This document shows, piece after piece, positions 1 through 10,900 of a stretch of 64,000 nucleotides of DNA. Within the stretch, counting starts at the first letter, position 1. Every line of letters starts with the position of its first letter. The position numbers and the translations under genes were made by a program. The DNA lies in assembly GCA_022575985.1 (NCBI GenBank), contig JAKSXM010000142.1, forward strand, positions 6,698,001 to 6,762,000, read 5' to 3'. The DNA comes from Anagrus nilaparvatae (Eukaryota; Arthropoda; Insecta; Hymenoptera; Mymaridae). The notes under the pieces are model-generated. The model did not search any database. It was not told the DNA's origin and was given only the letters and a program-made list of their open reading frames with translations.

Positions 1-3000
1 TTACGAGTGCTCAAGTGAGATAATAAAATCAGTTTTTTTTATTTTATTAAAAAATATTTTTTAATTATTGCATTTACAGTACTTGGTTATTATTTATTTA
101 ATGTACATCAATATTATAGTCGATAAAAAATAAAAAAATTTACTAATAAATAATTAATGATTTTTTTATTATTTTGTTTTTCTTTATGAAATTAAAAAAA
201 AAAATAGTTAAATAATGTTTAAACTAATCGTATTATATAATTGAAATTTAATATGCTATTTTATATACACAATTATTGGCACTAACTGGTTAATTATCAT
301 AAAATTTTAAAATATTTTATCGTTGATTCATTAAAATTATCATTTTTATTAATATTTTTTATTTTTTTTAGCATTTTGGTATCTAGAAATAAAATGTTGC
401 GCTGGGATGAAAAATAGCAAGTTTGTATATTAGCCAGAACGTTATTTTTAGGGTTGATTAACTTAATGGAAAGTTTCATCCTCTTACCTCCACGACTCCT
501 TTTAATATAATCAATAGTTTTTAGGAATTCACCAGTTTTTAACTAGCTTTTCATTAATATAACATGAAACCAAAATTAAAAACAAAAAATGTGAAGGTAT
601 TATCCTGTATTTTCTCGCGGCGAAATAATTTTTGCACATCGCCGCAAAAGAATACCGGTTAATGCGCTTTTCAGGGCCGCATTTTTTAAAATAGCTAAAT
701 TTCATCATAAAAATTCAGTATCCATTTGTACTAGCAAAACGCATGAATACATTAATTTTGAAAACAAGGCCTAGGCTAACATACTAAATTATAATATTTT
801 TAATTTATTTAGCAAATTTCAAATGCTTCTATAAATAAAATGGAAAATAAAATCAGTAATATCATTCAGCACTTATAAATTATTGAATAGTAAAACAGTT
901 TAATAATATTATACATTTTTAGACTTAATTATTACACTTATATTTGTAATTATATATTATATATATTTTAAAGCGACCCGTCATTTAATTTTATGTTTAT
1001 TAATATTTATATATCATTTTAAATGTTTACAAAATTTTTATCGTATCATTTACTGTATTTATAGCTATTATACATTAATTCACAAAATTATAATTACACA
1101 GAAACTTAAAAAAATCCTTTTTTACAAAATTAAAAAAAATGCTTTTTCATTCTTAATTGAAGTAACTTAAAAACATTCGCACACTCTCATTTTTCAATAA
1201 TTCAGAAATCTGAATAGCTAATCGTATTAGCTATTTATAAATTAAAAAAGCTATTTACAAATCCTAAACTATTCCTTTTAAAGGGATAATGTATGTAAAA
1301 TAAATTAGCTCATTTGGCTATTTACGATTTTTAACTACACTGTCAAGTTCCTTTGATTGAATTTTGTTCAAATTTGTGAATTTTCTAGAAATGCAAGCAA
1401 ATTGTTGGAGACTAAAAATGATTGAAGCACAGCAACCTGACAATGTGCTTAATGTCCAAGCTAATATCTATAAATTGATATAGGTTCGGGGCCTGCTATG
1501 GTAATGAGTGGGTTTGGGTATCACCGCTAAATTCTCGCACGGATATAGTCAAGATCTAAACACACTTATTCTGTGATTAGTTTTTTTGGCCACGGGATCT
1601 AAAAAAAGTTATGAGTCCAAAGTTGGCCAATTTTTGGAAAAAAACAAAAACTGAAACTATGGTACTTTCAGTATTTTTTCCGAAAATCGGCCAACTATAT
1701 GGACCTATAACTTTTTTCATAACCTGCAACCAACAAAATTTTCAACAAAAGGTAAGTATATTTTGGTAGAGATTATCTCTGTAAAAGAATCCTGCTGTCA
1801 TAATCATAAATATATAACCACCACATCAGGCTCCAAAGCAAAATCATTCAAAATACAAAAAAATTAAAACCAGCTAGTAAAAATTTGACAATATCAGAAG
1901 ACTATTATTTTGAAACGTAATAATTCCATTTAATTATGGTATAATAAATATTCAGTTATAACAAAAATAATTTACTTAAGATAAAAGATCAAATTCTAGG
2001 TAAAAATTTTATAACAATAGAAAAAACTTTATATATTTTTTTTTGTTGGTTTCACAATAGGTTCTCTTTATTTGTATGAATGACTTTGATATTTTTTTAA
2101 ATTAAGTTTATGATGTTAATTGTAATTTAAAATTTATTTATTCATGTCTAGAATTTTTTTCATTTTTAATAAATTTTAATTAACATTAATTTTTTAATTT
2201 TATTCTGCAAATTTTTTTATGCTTATTATTATTTGCGCCTACTGTGCAAAGTTCTCATTAAAATTTTTTTATGTAAATTTACAAAGGGAAATCAATCAAT
2301 AAAGTATTCCTTTATTAAAATTATCAACGAAATTAAAAACATTTTTATTAGCAGTTTTAGAATTTTTTTTTAATTACCGACTTTTATTTTTGTGAATTTG
2401 CAATTATTATTAATAAATTTAGTACTATTTTTAAACATTTGCAATAAAAAATTTTGAATTGACAACTTTTTTCGTGAATTTCTCATTTTTTTGCAAATTT
2501 ATAAAATTATACGAATTTATTTGAAATCAAAGTTAAGAAGCCAACATTTTCACGAGAACATTAACCCTAAAAGGTTTATTAGGTTTTAAATTATGCATTC
2601 AAATTAGGAATGCAAGATTCCTTGATTGCAAAAGTATAGGCTTTGGAAGTGTAATAATAATAAAACAACAAGACAAAATAAGAAAATTCTTAACTGATTT
2701 AAATTTATCTTTAGTTGCATCTTCAGAAATAAATATTTTAATAACTAAACTTGACACCCCTCATTTGTTAGCATTATTATTTTAATATTTTAATTTATAA
2801 ATACGTAGAAAAATCTTATGTAATTATAAATACGCGAAGTTTATAGGCCGAATTTTTTACATTTTAATAAATTATTTGATTACTATTTTATTTAAATAAT
2901 ATTTACATATTAGCCCATAAAAACCCAAAGAAAAAGATACATTTTCTATAAGATTAAAATCCAAATTAGGACACTCAACTAATATTAGTAACAATTCGGA

Positions 3001-5079
3001 AAAATATTATCCCGTTAAAAAATTTCACCATCTTTGGCACAAATTACGAATAGTTTTTTTTTTTAAATTTGGCTGAAACGTGATGAATTATTTTAGCAGT
3101 CTAAATTTGCATTTCCTCATTTGTACTTATTAATCTATTGCCCAAATTGAAATAGATTTTAGTCTCATATCAATATAATTTTTGCCTCAAGCTTGATGGC
3201 TCAATAAAACAAAGTCTTTTTTATTTCATAACAAGCAAAATTTCATTCGGTCATTCAATCTTGTCATTTTCTCATTTAATTTAATTTAATTTATTAATTG
3301 TTATAATTAAAGTGCTTGTTGGCGTTTCCTTTTTTCCATTTCTGTAATTTTTTATGGTTTATGTTTAGTAGAGTATTATTATTGTTAGCAGAGTGACAAT
3401 TTTTTTTCAAGTCTTTTGTTAATTAAGCTTAGTTTATAGTAAAAATTTATGTTTGTATAGTAAATTCTTAATTAAAAGATAAATTTATGTAAATTCATTG
3501 TTATAGTACTTAAAAATTTAATTCATTAAAAAATTTATTTATTCAGGTATAAATTCTTTGGTTTGTTCAATTGCTCACATATTTTTCATAGTTTTTAAAA
3601 TATAAATTTTATAATACTACTTTATTTCAGAAATAATTTAATTTTAATGAAAATAAACAATTTTTTTAAAATCTTTTAGATATACTAGCTATTTTTTTAA
3701 TAGTTACAATTGTTTACTATACTAAAGAACATTTCTGCTTCTATTTTTTAATGATTTGAAAATTTTTTTTTATAGAGATATTATAGAACATATAATTATT
3801 TACTAATTAAATCTTGTAGTTATTAAATATTTTTTTTTTGCTTTTTCCTTTTTTTTCTTTATTTTTTTTTTTTTTTTTAATATTATTGCTAACTATTCTA
3901 TTATAAATAATTTAAAAACATTTTTTATCTTCAATTTTTATTTACATTCTAATAACAAAGAAGCTAAACCAATTTTTTAGCTAAATTTTTATCACTTTTT
4001 AAAAAACTACATCAGGTATTAACCTAGACGTTATTTTAAAATTTTGCTTATTTTTCAAATTTCCAAAATTTTGGTACTTTGATTTATGTTATTCTCAGAT
4101 ATTGCCATTAAATTTTTAAAATAATGTCCTGGTTAATAAACAAGAATTAGCTTGGTTCAATATTTTTTTTGATTTTGAAATTTACTACGCTGAAAAAAAT
4201 TCTATTCATTGGAAGTAAATTTTTTATGAGAATTTGTCTTTTTTATAGATTTTTAAGCTGGGATAGTATACTATACTAGCAGCAAGGCAAATTGTATTTT
4301 TTTTTGTTCTGTCACTGATTATGGCTGGAATGATTTCAATTTTTCTTCAGTTCAACTAGGATGCCAGTTTTAAAAAAAATACAGATACTTATGTAAATTT
4401 AAAAAAAATATATTGAACCAGCCTAATATGTAATAAAAAAATTTAAAACTAAATAACTATTTAAATAAATTATCTAATATATAATTTTTTGAAGTTTATA
4501 ACTGTGAAAATTTAATGTTATATATAGTACGTATATATTTAATAAAAGACGATATACTACAATATTACATGTGAATTATTGGGCGGATACGACTAATTTT
4601 TCTAAGGCCTCGCTCTTTATAATAATTTTTTTAATATTTTACCTATATGACATTAAATTAATTAGCAATTTATAAATTTTAGTCCCATACATCCATGTAT
4701 TGTAGAGATTTATATATACACTTGTGTATGCATACCGTTATTATTATTACTATTATTATTATTATTTGCATTTTTTTTTTTGGTCAATTTTAAAAATTTG
4801 ATTATACAAATCAGTTATATTAGCTTTATTATGTATTTAAAAACAGTTTTTAGAATCTATATAACAAGTCTTACACTGGTCGCATATTTTATGACAAAAA
4901 TTTATTCAATTTTTCATTTAATTATGTCTTTTTTTGACCATTTTTCAAACTATGATTAAATTTATTTTTTATACTTATCATATTTACATAGAGCCTGAAA
5001 ACATTTTTTCCTACCGAAATTTTTTTAATATAAACCAATGATAACTTCTGAAAAAATAATGAAAGACTACTTCCGTATA
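1..5079. other. AT-rich 3' flank with no supported gene
   Basis: Mostly A/T runs with stop codons in all frames. Notable islets are 600-690 (a GC-richer fragment with GCGGCGAAA...CGCCGC, resembling part of the GC-loop hairpin family) and a hairpin at 1600-1722. Otherwise I see no gene or clear repeat. Confidence 0.6.
1600..1722. repeat. Imperfect hairpin, MITE-like
   Basis: The left arm AAAAAAGTTATGAGTCC...TTGGCC is answered by GGCCAACTA..GGACCTATAAC at the right. The element is about 120 bases and has no coding capacity. It is probably a very small foldback element. Confidence 0.55.
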
Positions 5080-5317
5080 AAAACTCACTGATTCCGGTTG
5101 GAATTAGACCACTAGGCTACTACAAGCCCCCATAAGCTTAAAAAAACTGTATTTTTGGGTTTTTTAAAAGATTTTATTTGATTTCTCCGGCCCTTAAACA
5201 CATAATATTCTATTATCTACTGTGAAATTAAATAAAATCTAAAAAACGTTTTTTTTAGGTTTATGGGGACTTGTCGTGGCCTAGAGGTCGAATGCAAACG
5301 GGAATCAGTGAGTTTTT
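5080..5317. repeat. Hairpin MITE, about 238 bp
   Basis: Left end AAAACTCACTGATTCCGG and right end CGGGAATCAGTGAGTTTT are inverted repeats. The complementarity continues inward (CCACTAGGCTACTACAAGCCCCCATAAGC with its counterpart at 5258-5295), making the whole element one long hairpin. The flank after it (5336-5470) resembles the region near 30640-30720, so it may be part of a larger repeat. Confidence 0.7.
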
Positions 5318-6180
5318 AGATACCTTCTCAGATGCTACTACGTACATTGGGTTTGGTTTTTGGGGGTCCAATCACTATACTTATCCGAAAATAGCCTTTT
5401 TTGACTAGTTTGAGGCTAATAAATAATATAAAGGGCTAAAGTAAATCAACAATGAATTTTTAACCAAACCCGTTATCATGCCCATTTAAGGTATTAAAAT
5501 TTAGGTGAAATATTATTTTACTAAATTTTTTTTTCTTAAAAATTAAAAAATTTTTTTTCGTAGGTTCTGCATGTACGTTTGCAAAAAATGTTTTATGTAT
5601 AACATGTGCATAAAATTTTAAAAACAAGCAGTTTCAAGGGGCTTCCCACTTAGATTTCAAACGATGCCCTGTGTTTTTTTAAACATGGTGAGTTCTAAAG
5701 TGGTTAGCATGAAAAAAATTCAAGGAATTTCTGTTACACTGTAGATATATTTTTATAATGAAAAAAACATTTGGATACCTGACCTCAAATGTTTGGCTGG
5801 GCCTGGAAATATTTTTAGTTATCAGCCTTAGTTAGAGGCTTTAAGATTAGATTCTCGACAGAGTTAGAAAAATATAATCGTGGTCAAAAGGATTTGATTA
5901 TTTTCTAAAATAATTTTTTTAATCCGTCATTACAGAAATATTATATACAACTTGGGAACCCAAAAATAAAATTTAAGACTCATAATAGACAAATCAGTTT
6001 TGAAAAATTTTATCTTTCTACCTCTCTATTTTAGAAATGAGTAAAAACTAATTTTTTTATTGGCCCGGGTATCCTATGTTTGAGAAAGTTTTTTCATAAT
6101 AAAAATATGATTCCTTTACAAACTGACCATTTTCAAATATTTACAGCAATTCTAAATTAAATTTCACCATTTTTTTAGGC
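5318..6180. other. AT-rich flank, repeat-like, no gene
   Basis: Positions 5336-5410 share words (GGTTTGG, ACTTATCCGAA.ATAGC) with 30640-30705. No open frame of interest is seen. Confidence 0.4.
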
Positions 6181-6309
6181 ACACTGAAGTGCTTAGTAGT
6201 AACCTCCCCAAGGATCCAAAAGCAAGGTATGCTTTTTAAACATATTCTAAGTGGATTGCCCCTCGAGTACGATCACAATCACTTACTCATGCCAATACAG
6301 GGATCTTAG
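6181..6309 (+). pseudogene. Possible Copia-type gag remnant
   Basis: A short plus-strand frame ending at TAG (6307-6309) includes LFKHILSGLPLEYDHN. By memory of the family this resembles the LLxSLPxxYDH segment of Copia/UBN2 gag polyproteins. No start codon, no other gag or pol segments and no LTR were found nearby, so it is at best a fragment. The same DNA also looks like a 48-base exon (TTTTTTAG|GCACAC at 6178, AAG|GTATGC at 6226), an alternative reading. Confidence 0.25.
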
Positions 6310-6684
6310 TAATAGGCATAACATACTGTTTTTAATTGCGCGCAAAATTTATTGCATATTTACAGCTTTGATTATTTGCAAAAATTGTAATTTTTAATAT
6401 ATTTTAGGCACAAGCGTGATCAAAAGTTTAAAATTTCGTGTCCGTTGCTATCATCAAAATTTTATGCGCTTATTATAATTATGGCGTACTGAATATTTTC
6501 AAAATTTGCACTGTTATACCCTATCAATTCATATTTTTTTTAATAACTCATATTCCCTTTCTTAAAAAAGTTAAGATTAAAATAGTTTGATTAATCGATG
6601 GTTATTTTATAAGTACAATGTGTTTAAAATAGTTTAAAATGCTAACAATTATAAGTATTTTACAATAATTTAATAGTTATTTAT

Positions 6685-6708
6685 ATATATGTGTGTGTGT
6701 ATATATAA
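6685..6708. repeat. TA/TG microsatellite
   Basis: Alternating TATATATGTGTGTGTATATA run in the distal 3' flank of the receptor gene. Confidence 0.8.
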
Positions 6709-6932
6709 ATATATTACAGCCATTTTCTCACTTGAAATTTTTTTTTAACAAATAGCTATTTTATGCAATAAAATCTAAAAAAATTTAATTAAGATCTTTA
6801 TACATACTAAAAACAGTGTTAATAAACTTCTTAAAACATAATAAAACATTCATATACACTCTTTTTTTATCTATGTGTATCATCAGATTTTTCTAAAAAA
6901 TTGACCTACAAATCTGATGTATTACTTTTTTT

Positions 6933-6938
6933 TTTATT
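6933..6938 (-). terminator. Poly(A) signal of Nmdar2
   Basis: AATAAA on the minus strand (TTTATT on plus), about 125 bases past the stop codon. It is the nearest canonical signal downstream of the stop. In DNA this AT-rich the hexamer is common, so it is a candidate only. Confidence 0.4.
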
Positions 6939-7062
6939 TACTGACCCGAATAGCCCCTCAGAGGCTTTAAGCCTACTTAAATAATTTTAATAATTAAATC
7001 TGCTGAGCATATTTAATAATTTTCATAATTTATGTTTCTTAAAGATTTGTTGACTCGTCTTG

Positions 7063-7915
7063 TCATGGAGGATGTATTTCTAAATGATGTGCTCTTGCTT
7101 TTAATTCTGATTCTAATTGTTTTTTACTTTTTTTTGTCATTGATTTTCCACTAACTAATTTTTTAGATGATAAATCATCCATTAATTTATCACCATCTTT
7201 ATTTTCATGACTTTTAGCTCGTCTTATTGGTTGTAAAATGTCGCCGAAACTTTTTTTTCTTTTTACAGGCTCTTCTCTACTTCTATCATCAGGAATGTAG
7301 CTTGATGTTGAAGGTATTGCTTCTGAGGATTTACTTAAATCTATGCCTGATCCCCATTCCCTTGATAATTTTCTTCCTATTGCCGATGTTAACTCACTAT
7401 TTGGCGATAATAATGGACTTCTTACACTGTAATGTATTGGTGTTTTTGGAGGGTTTTTTAAAGTAGCGAAAACAGGAAAAGATTGTCCTCTTTTTGTAGG
7501 GCTTCTACTTTGTTGAGGTGACTGAGAAGCACTCGTTGACTCATAAGCTTGTGGAGGTCGCAAAGTCGTACTACCACTAAAATTCGTTTCTATTCGAACT
7601 GGTGGCGGTGAACCTTCATCTCCACCATGACTTAATCTTCTCCCTACTGTGTCCAGTGGACTTCTTGTTCGAAGATTAGTATTGCTTAAAGTAAAATCTA
7701 TAGGTTTTATAGGAACGTCAAGGGTATTGGGCGATAACCCTAAGTTTATTCCGAAATTTGAGGAACTACGCCTTTCTTCTGATTTTCCTGGACTCCTACA
7801 AACCATTGGACTTTTACTTCTACTTCTTTCGCGTAATTTTTCTCTTATTAAGTCTTTTTTAATTGCTCCTTTTAATTGAGCAGCTGCTGCTTGTTTTTTC
7901 TCTTCTTGCTGAACC
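7063..7915 (-). CDS. Nmdar2: Nmdar2 coding exon 7: Ser/Pro-rich cytoplasmic tail and stop
   Basis: This exon encodes the last base of Lys1050 and residues 1051-1333, ending at a TGA (7063-7065). The acceptor is TTTTAAG|GGTTCAG. It opens with a Gln/Ala/Lys helix (VQQEEKKQAAAAQLKGAIKK), then a long disordered tail with many Ser-Pro sites (RSRSKSPM, SPPPVR, QSPQQSRSPTK, SPLLSPNS) and basic clusters (KRKKS, IRRAKS). Such sites suggest proline-directed and basophilic kinase control, by composition only. The last residues, LEIHPP, are not a classical PDZ-binding motif, unlike the ESDV ending of vertebrate GluN2A/B. A tail of this kind diverges quickly, so the exact end is less certain than the upstream exons. 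Confidence 0.88.
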
Positions 7916-10900
7916 CTTAAAATATAATTAAATACAAGTTAGTCAAAAAATAAATTGCTTCATTGGGCAGGATAATCAGGTTTTTAGAATCCACAAACGT
8001 GGAACTTTACGGAAGAATTATTTATAATAAGTGCGCGTACTCAGAATAAATATTGAAAAATCAAGAATAAAAAGTAAAATTTAAAAATTTTCTATTTCAT
8101 CAAACAAATAATTTAATAATTTTTGATACTAACTTGCGAATTTCTTGTATCATTTCAAAAAATTGCGCTTTGCTTCTTCGTCTGCGACGTTGTTCGTGTT
8201 CCTTCTGGAACAATATCATATTACGTAAAAAGTTCAAAAATTTTTTTTTATAATTAAAAAGATTTTATTCCGTACCCTTTTTACACTTTTTTGAAATAAT
8301 GACGTAATTTGACCTTGTCTTACTGTATGGACTAACTCTCTAGCTGCGTGGTGAGGCGATACCAATTCAACGCAATTAATAAATCTATACAATTTTTGAG
8401 AGAAAAACATAACATTTCGACTTCTCCAAACGGATGATTGTGGCCGATGACGTAATCCGGGTAAGGTATACTTATAAAATAAATGCTCGCCCGTTAAAAT
8501 TAATATTCCAACGACCATTCCTAAACCTAGTAAACAGAATACACCTGCAACTGAAGCTATTCCTAAAGGTCTTGGTTGGCCGGCATTATCATTATGATAG
8601 CCTGCTTCTACTCCAAAGCAGGGTAACCCGCCATACCTGTAATATTTAATTCTTTCAATTCAGAATTTACGGTACATAAATTTTAAAAATTAAATAAGCT
8701 TACCATTTATCTTGTAAAATATCGAGTACACCCGTACTAGAAAAATTAGCAATGACTTTTGAAATACTTTCTTTTAATGGATGACCTTTTGTTAAACCAA
8801 TCGCATAACTGTCTTCAGCAATTGTGTCTAAAATATTTTTTAAACTGCAATCATTATCAGTTGCTCTATAATAGTCTAAAATTGGCGTATCTGCTATAAG
8901 AACATCTATACTTCCATTACGAAGTTTTTGAACACCATCGGCTACATCGGCCACAATATATTTTGACATATGTGACCATAATTGAGGATTGTCTCTTTGG
9001 ACGTAATATTCTGCGGCAGATGATTTTGGTGCTCCTACCCTTTGAGACAAAATCTAAACAAAAAATCGTTAAATTTAAGTTTGTTGATAAAAGCTAAAAT
9101 TCAGCTAACAAGCAACTTACACTGCGATCATGGGTAGGAGTACTTGCATGAAAAAATCTGCCAGCTATAAGGGCAGCAATATTGGCAGTGTACGATGCAA
9201 CAAATATTACAGAAAACCCGCCCCAAACATTTATAAGAAACTTATTTGGCCAAGATTTAGGAGCTTTGAAAGCAACTAGATGACCGCATAATAATCCCCA
9301 CATAACCCAAAGGGCCGAAGCAATAGAAAAATTTTTGCTTCTTTGTCTACCCCATGGGTTAAGACCAAAAGGACTTAACCACTCATAAACAGCAACAACC
9401 ATAGCTGTTATATTCAATGATGTAAACACAGCTATCCAAAGTTCTGTACTAAACGGTAAGAGAAAAGCTAATAATGGTATATCAGTTTCTGGTTTTGGTG
9501 CCGTTAAATAACTGATTCCACCAAAATAATAAGGAGTTGTAAAATCAACAACTTCAACTCTTCTCGAAGTAACACTTATAGGTGCAAACGTCATCTGCGC
9601 TCGCCCAGATATTAAATCTCCAATTATACCGTTCCAAGTTCCATTTCTACCTTTTCTTTTACCAAATAATCCATCTTTACTAACGTATAGGTCATGCTGA
9701 AAATGAAGTTCCTGAGAAACGTGATGTAAAAGATCTATGGAATATCCATAACAGCAACGAATCATATTGTTATGACGACAAGTGAGTCCACGTAGACATG
9801 AATCGTCTTGAAGATCTGTTACCATGGAAAAAGGGGATGCCAATGCTGTTACTATTTTGTACTTTGGCATACCAATTTTTTCAAATCCCTGTTCAGCGTA
9901 AGTAGGCACGATTCCACCACCTGGCCAAATTATTGTATCAAGCTGAATATCTTTGTTACCTTTTACTGTACCAACTTTTGTCCATCTGCAAAAAATAATA
10001 AACATAAATGAAATTTTTAAATTCTAGTGAACAATGGTAGAACCTGTGGGGTTGGGGGGAAGGGGCTGTCGCTCCCTCCTGAGAAATAAAAATATATACA
10101 AATTTCAGCTCATGCAATATTTAGTTTTTACTATTGCTAATGTGACTATATATTATTTTCTACGTATTCAGTTTAAAATAATTTTTGTCAAGAAAGATGT
10201 TTTTGCAGAAATTTATAAAGATGTTCCTGAGACTAACCGACAGAAGTAATTAAAATCGGCAAGTCATGGTAAATATTAAAAACTTGAAAAAGTAGATTTC
10301 ACTCAAAAAATGTTTTTCCGTGGCGGGGTTTAAATAATTAAATAGGAAAAGCAGCTTTAAAATATTTATATATTTAAGTCAATAAATTAATTTTCAGGTT
10401 CGCAACGGAAGGAAAATTATAATTTTTCGATTACAGTGAAAAAATGTTATTAGTTTTATTCTTGCTTCCCATTTCATGGTTTAAACAAGTGGCAAAACGA
10501 GCTTTGATATGTATTTATTTAAGCATTTAAACTATTTATAAGCTCCGCAACGGCAGGAAGGGCATATTTTTTTCTTTATTTACTCAATAGTTTTATTTAT
10601 TTTAAATGGGTTGATTTCCAGTTGCAAAAATGAACAAACACACGCATCAAAAACTATAACTATGGATTAATACATCAACTTTCGGAACTTGATATTTGTA
10701 TTTGTACATTTACAAGTAGTGAATAAAAATGTGAATAAATGTGTATAATTATCTCTAAGCATACCTTAATTGAGTTTTGTTTCCTGGAAATATAAGACCT
10801 TGAAGATTTAATAAATGAAATTCTGCTCTTTCTCTTGATATTTGTTTCATTGATTCCCTGAGTTTTTTTGTTAATATCATGCTAAAATTTTTTCTTATTT

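Noticed and set aside
7227..7879. Plus-strand open frames (7227-7466, 7649-7879)
   Set aside because: They are antisense shadows of Nmdar2 exon 7, with no family resemblance and skewed composition.
8434..8649. Plus-strand frame over exon 5
   Set aside because: Shadow of the receptor exon, which has clear M4 sequence on minus.
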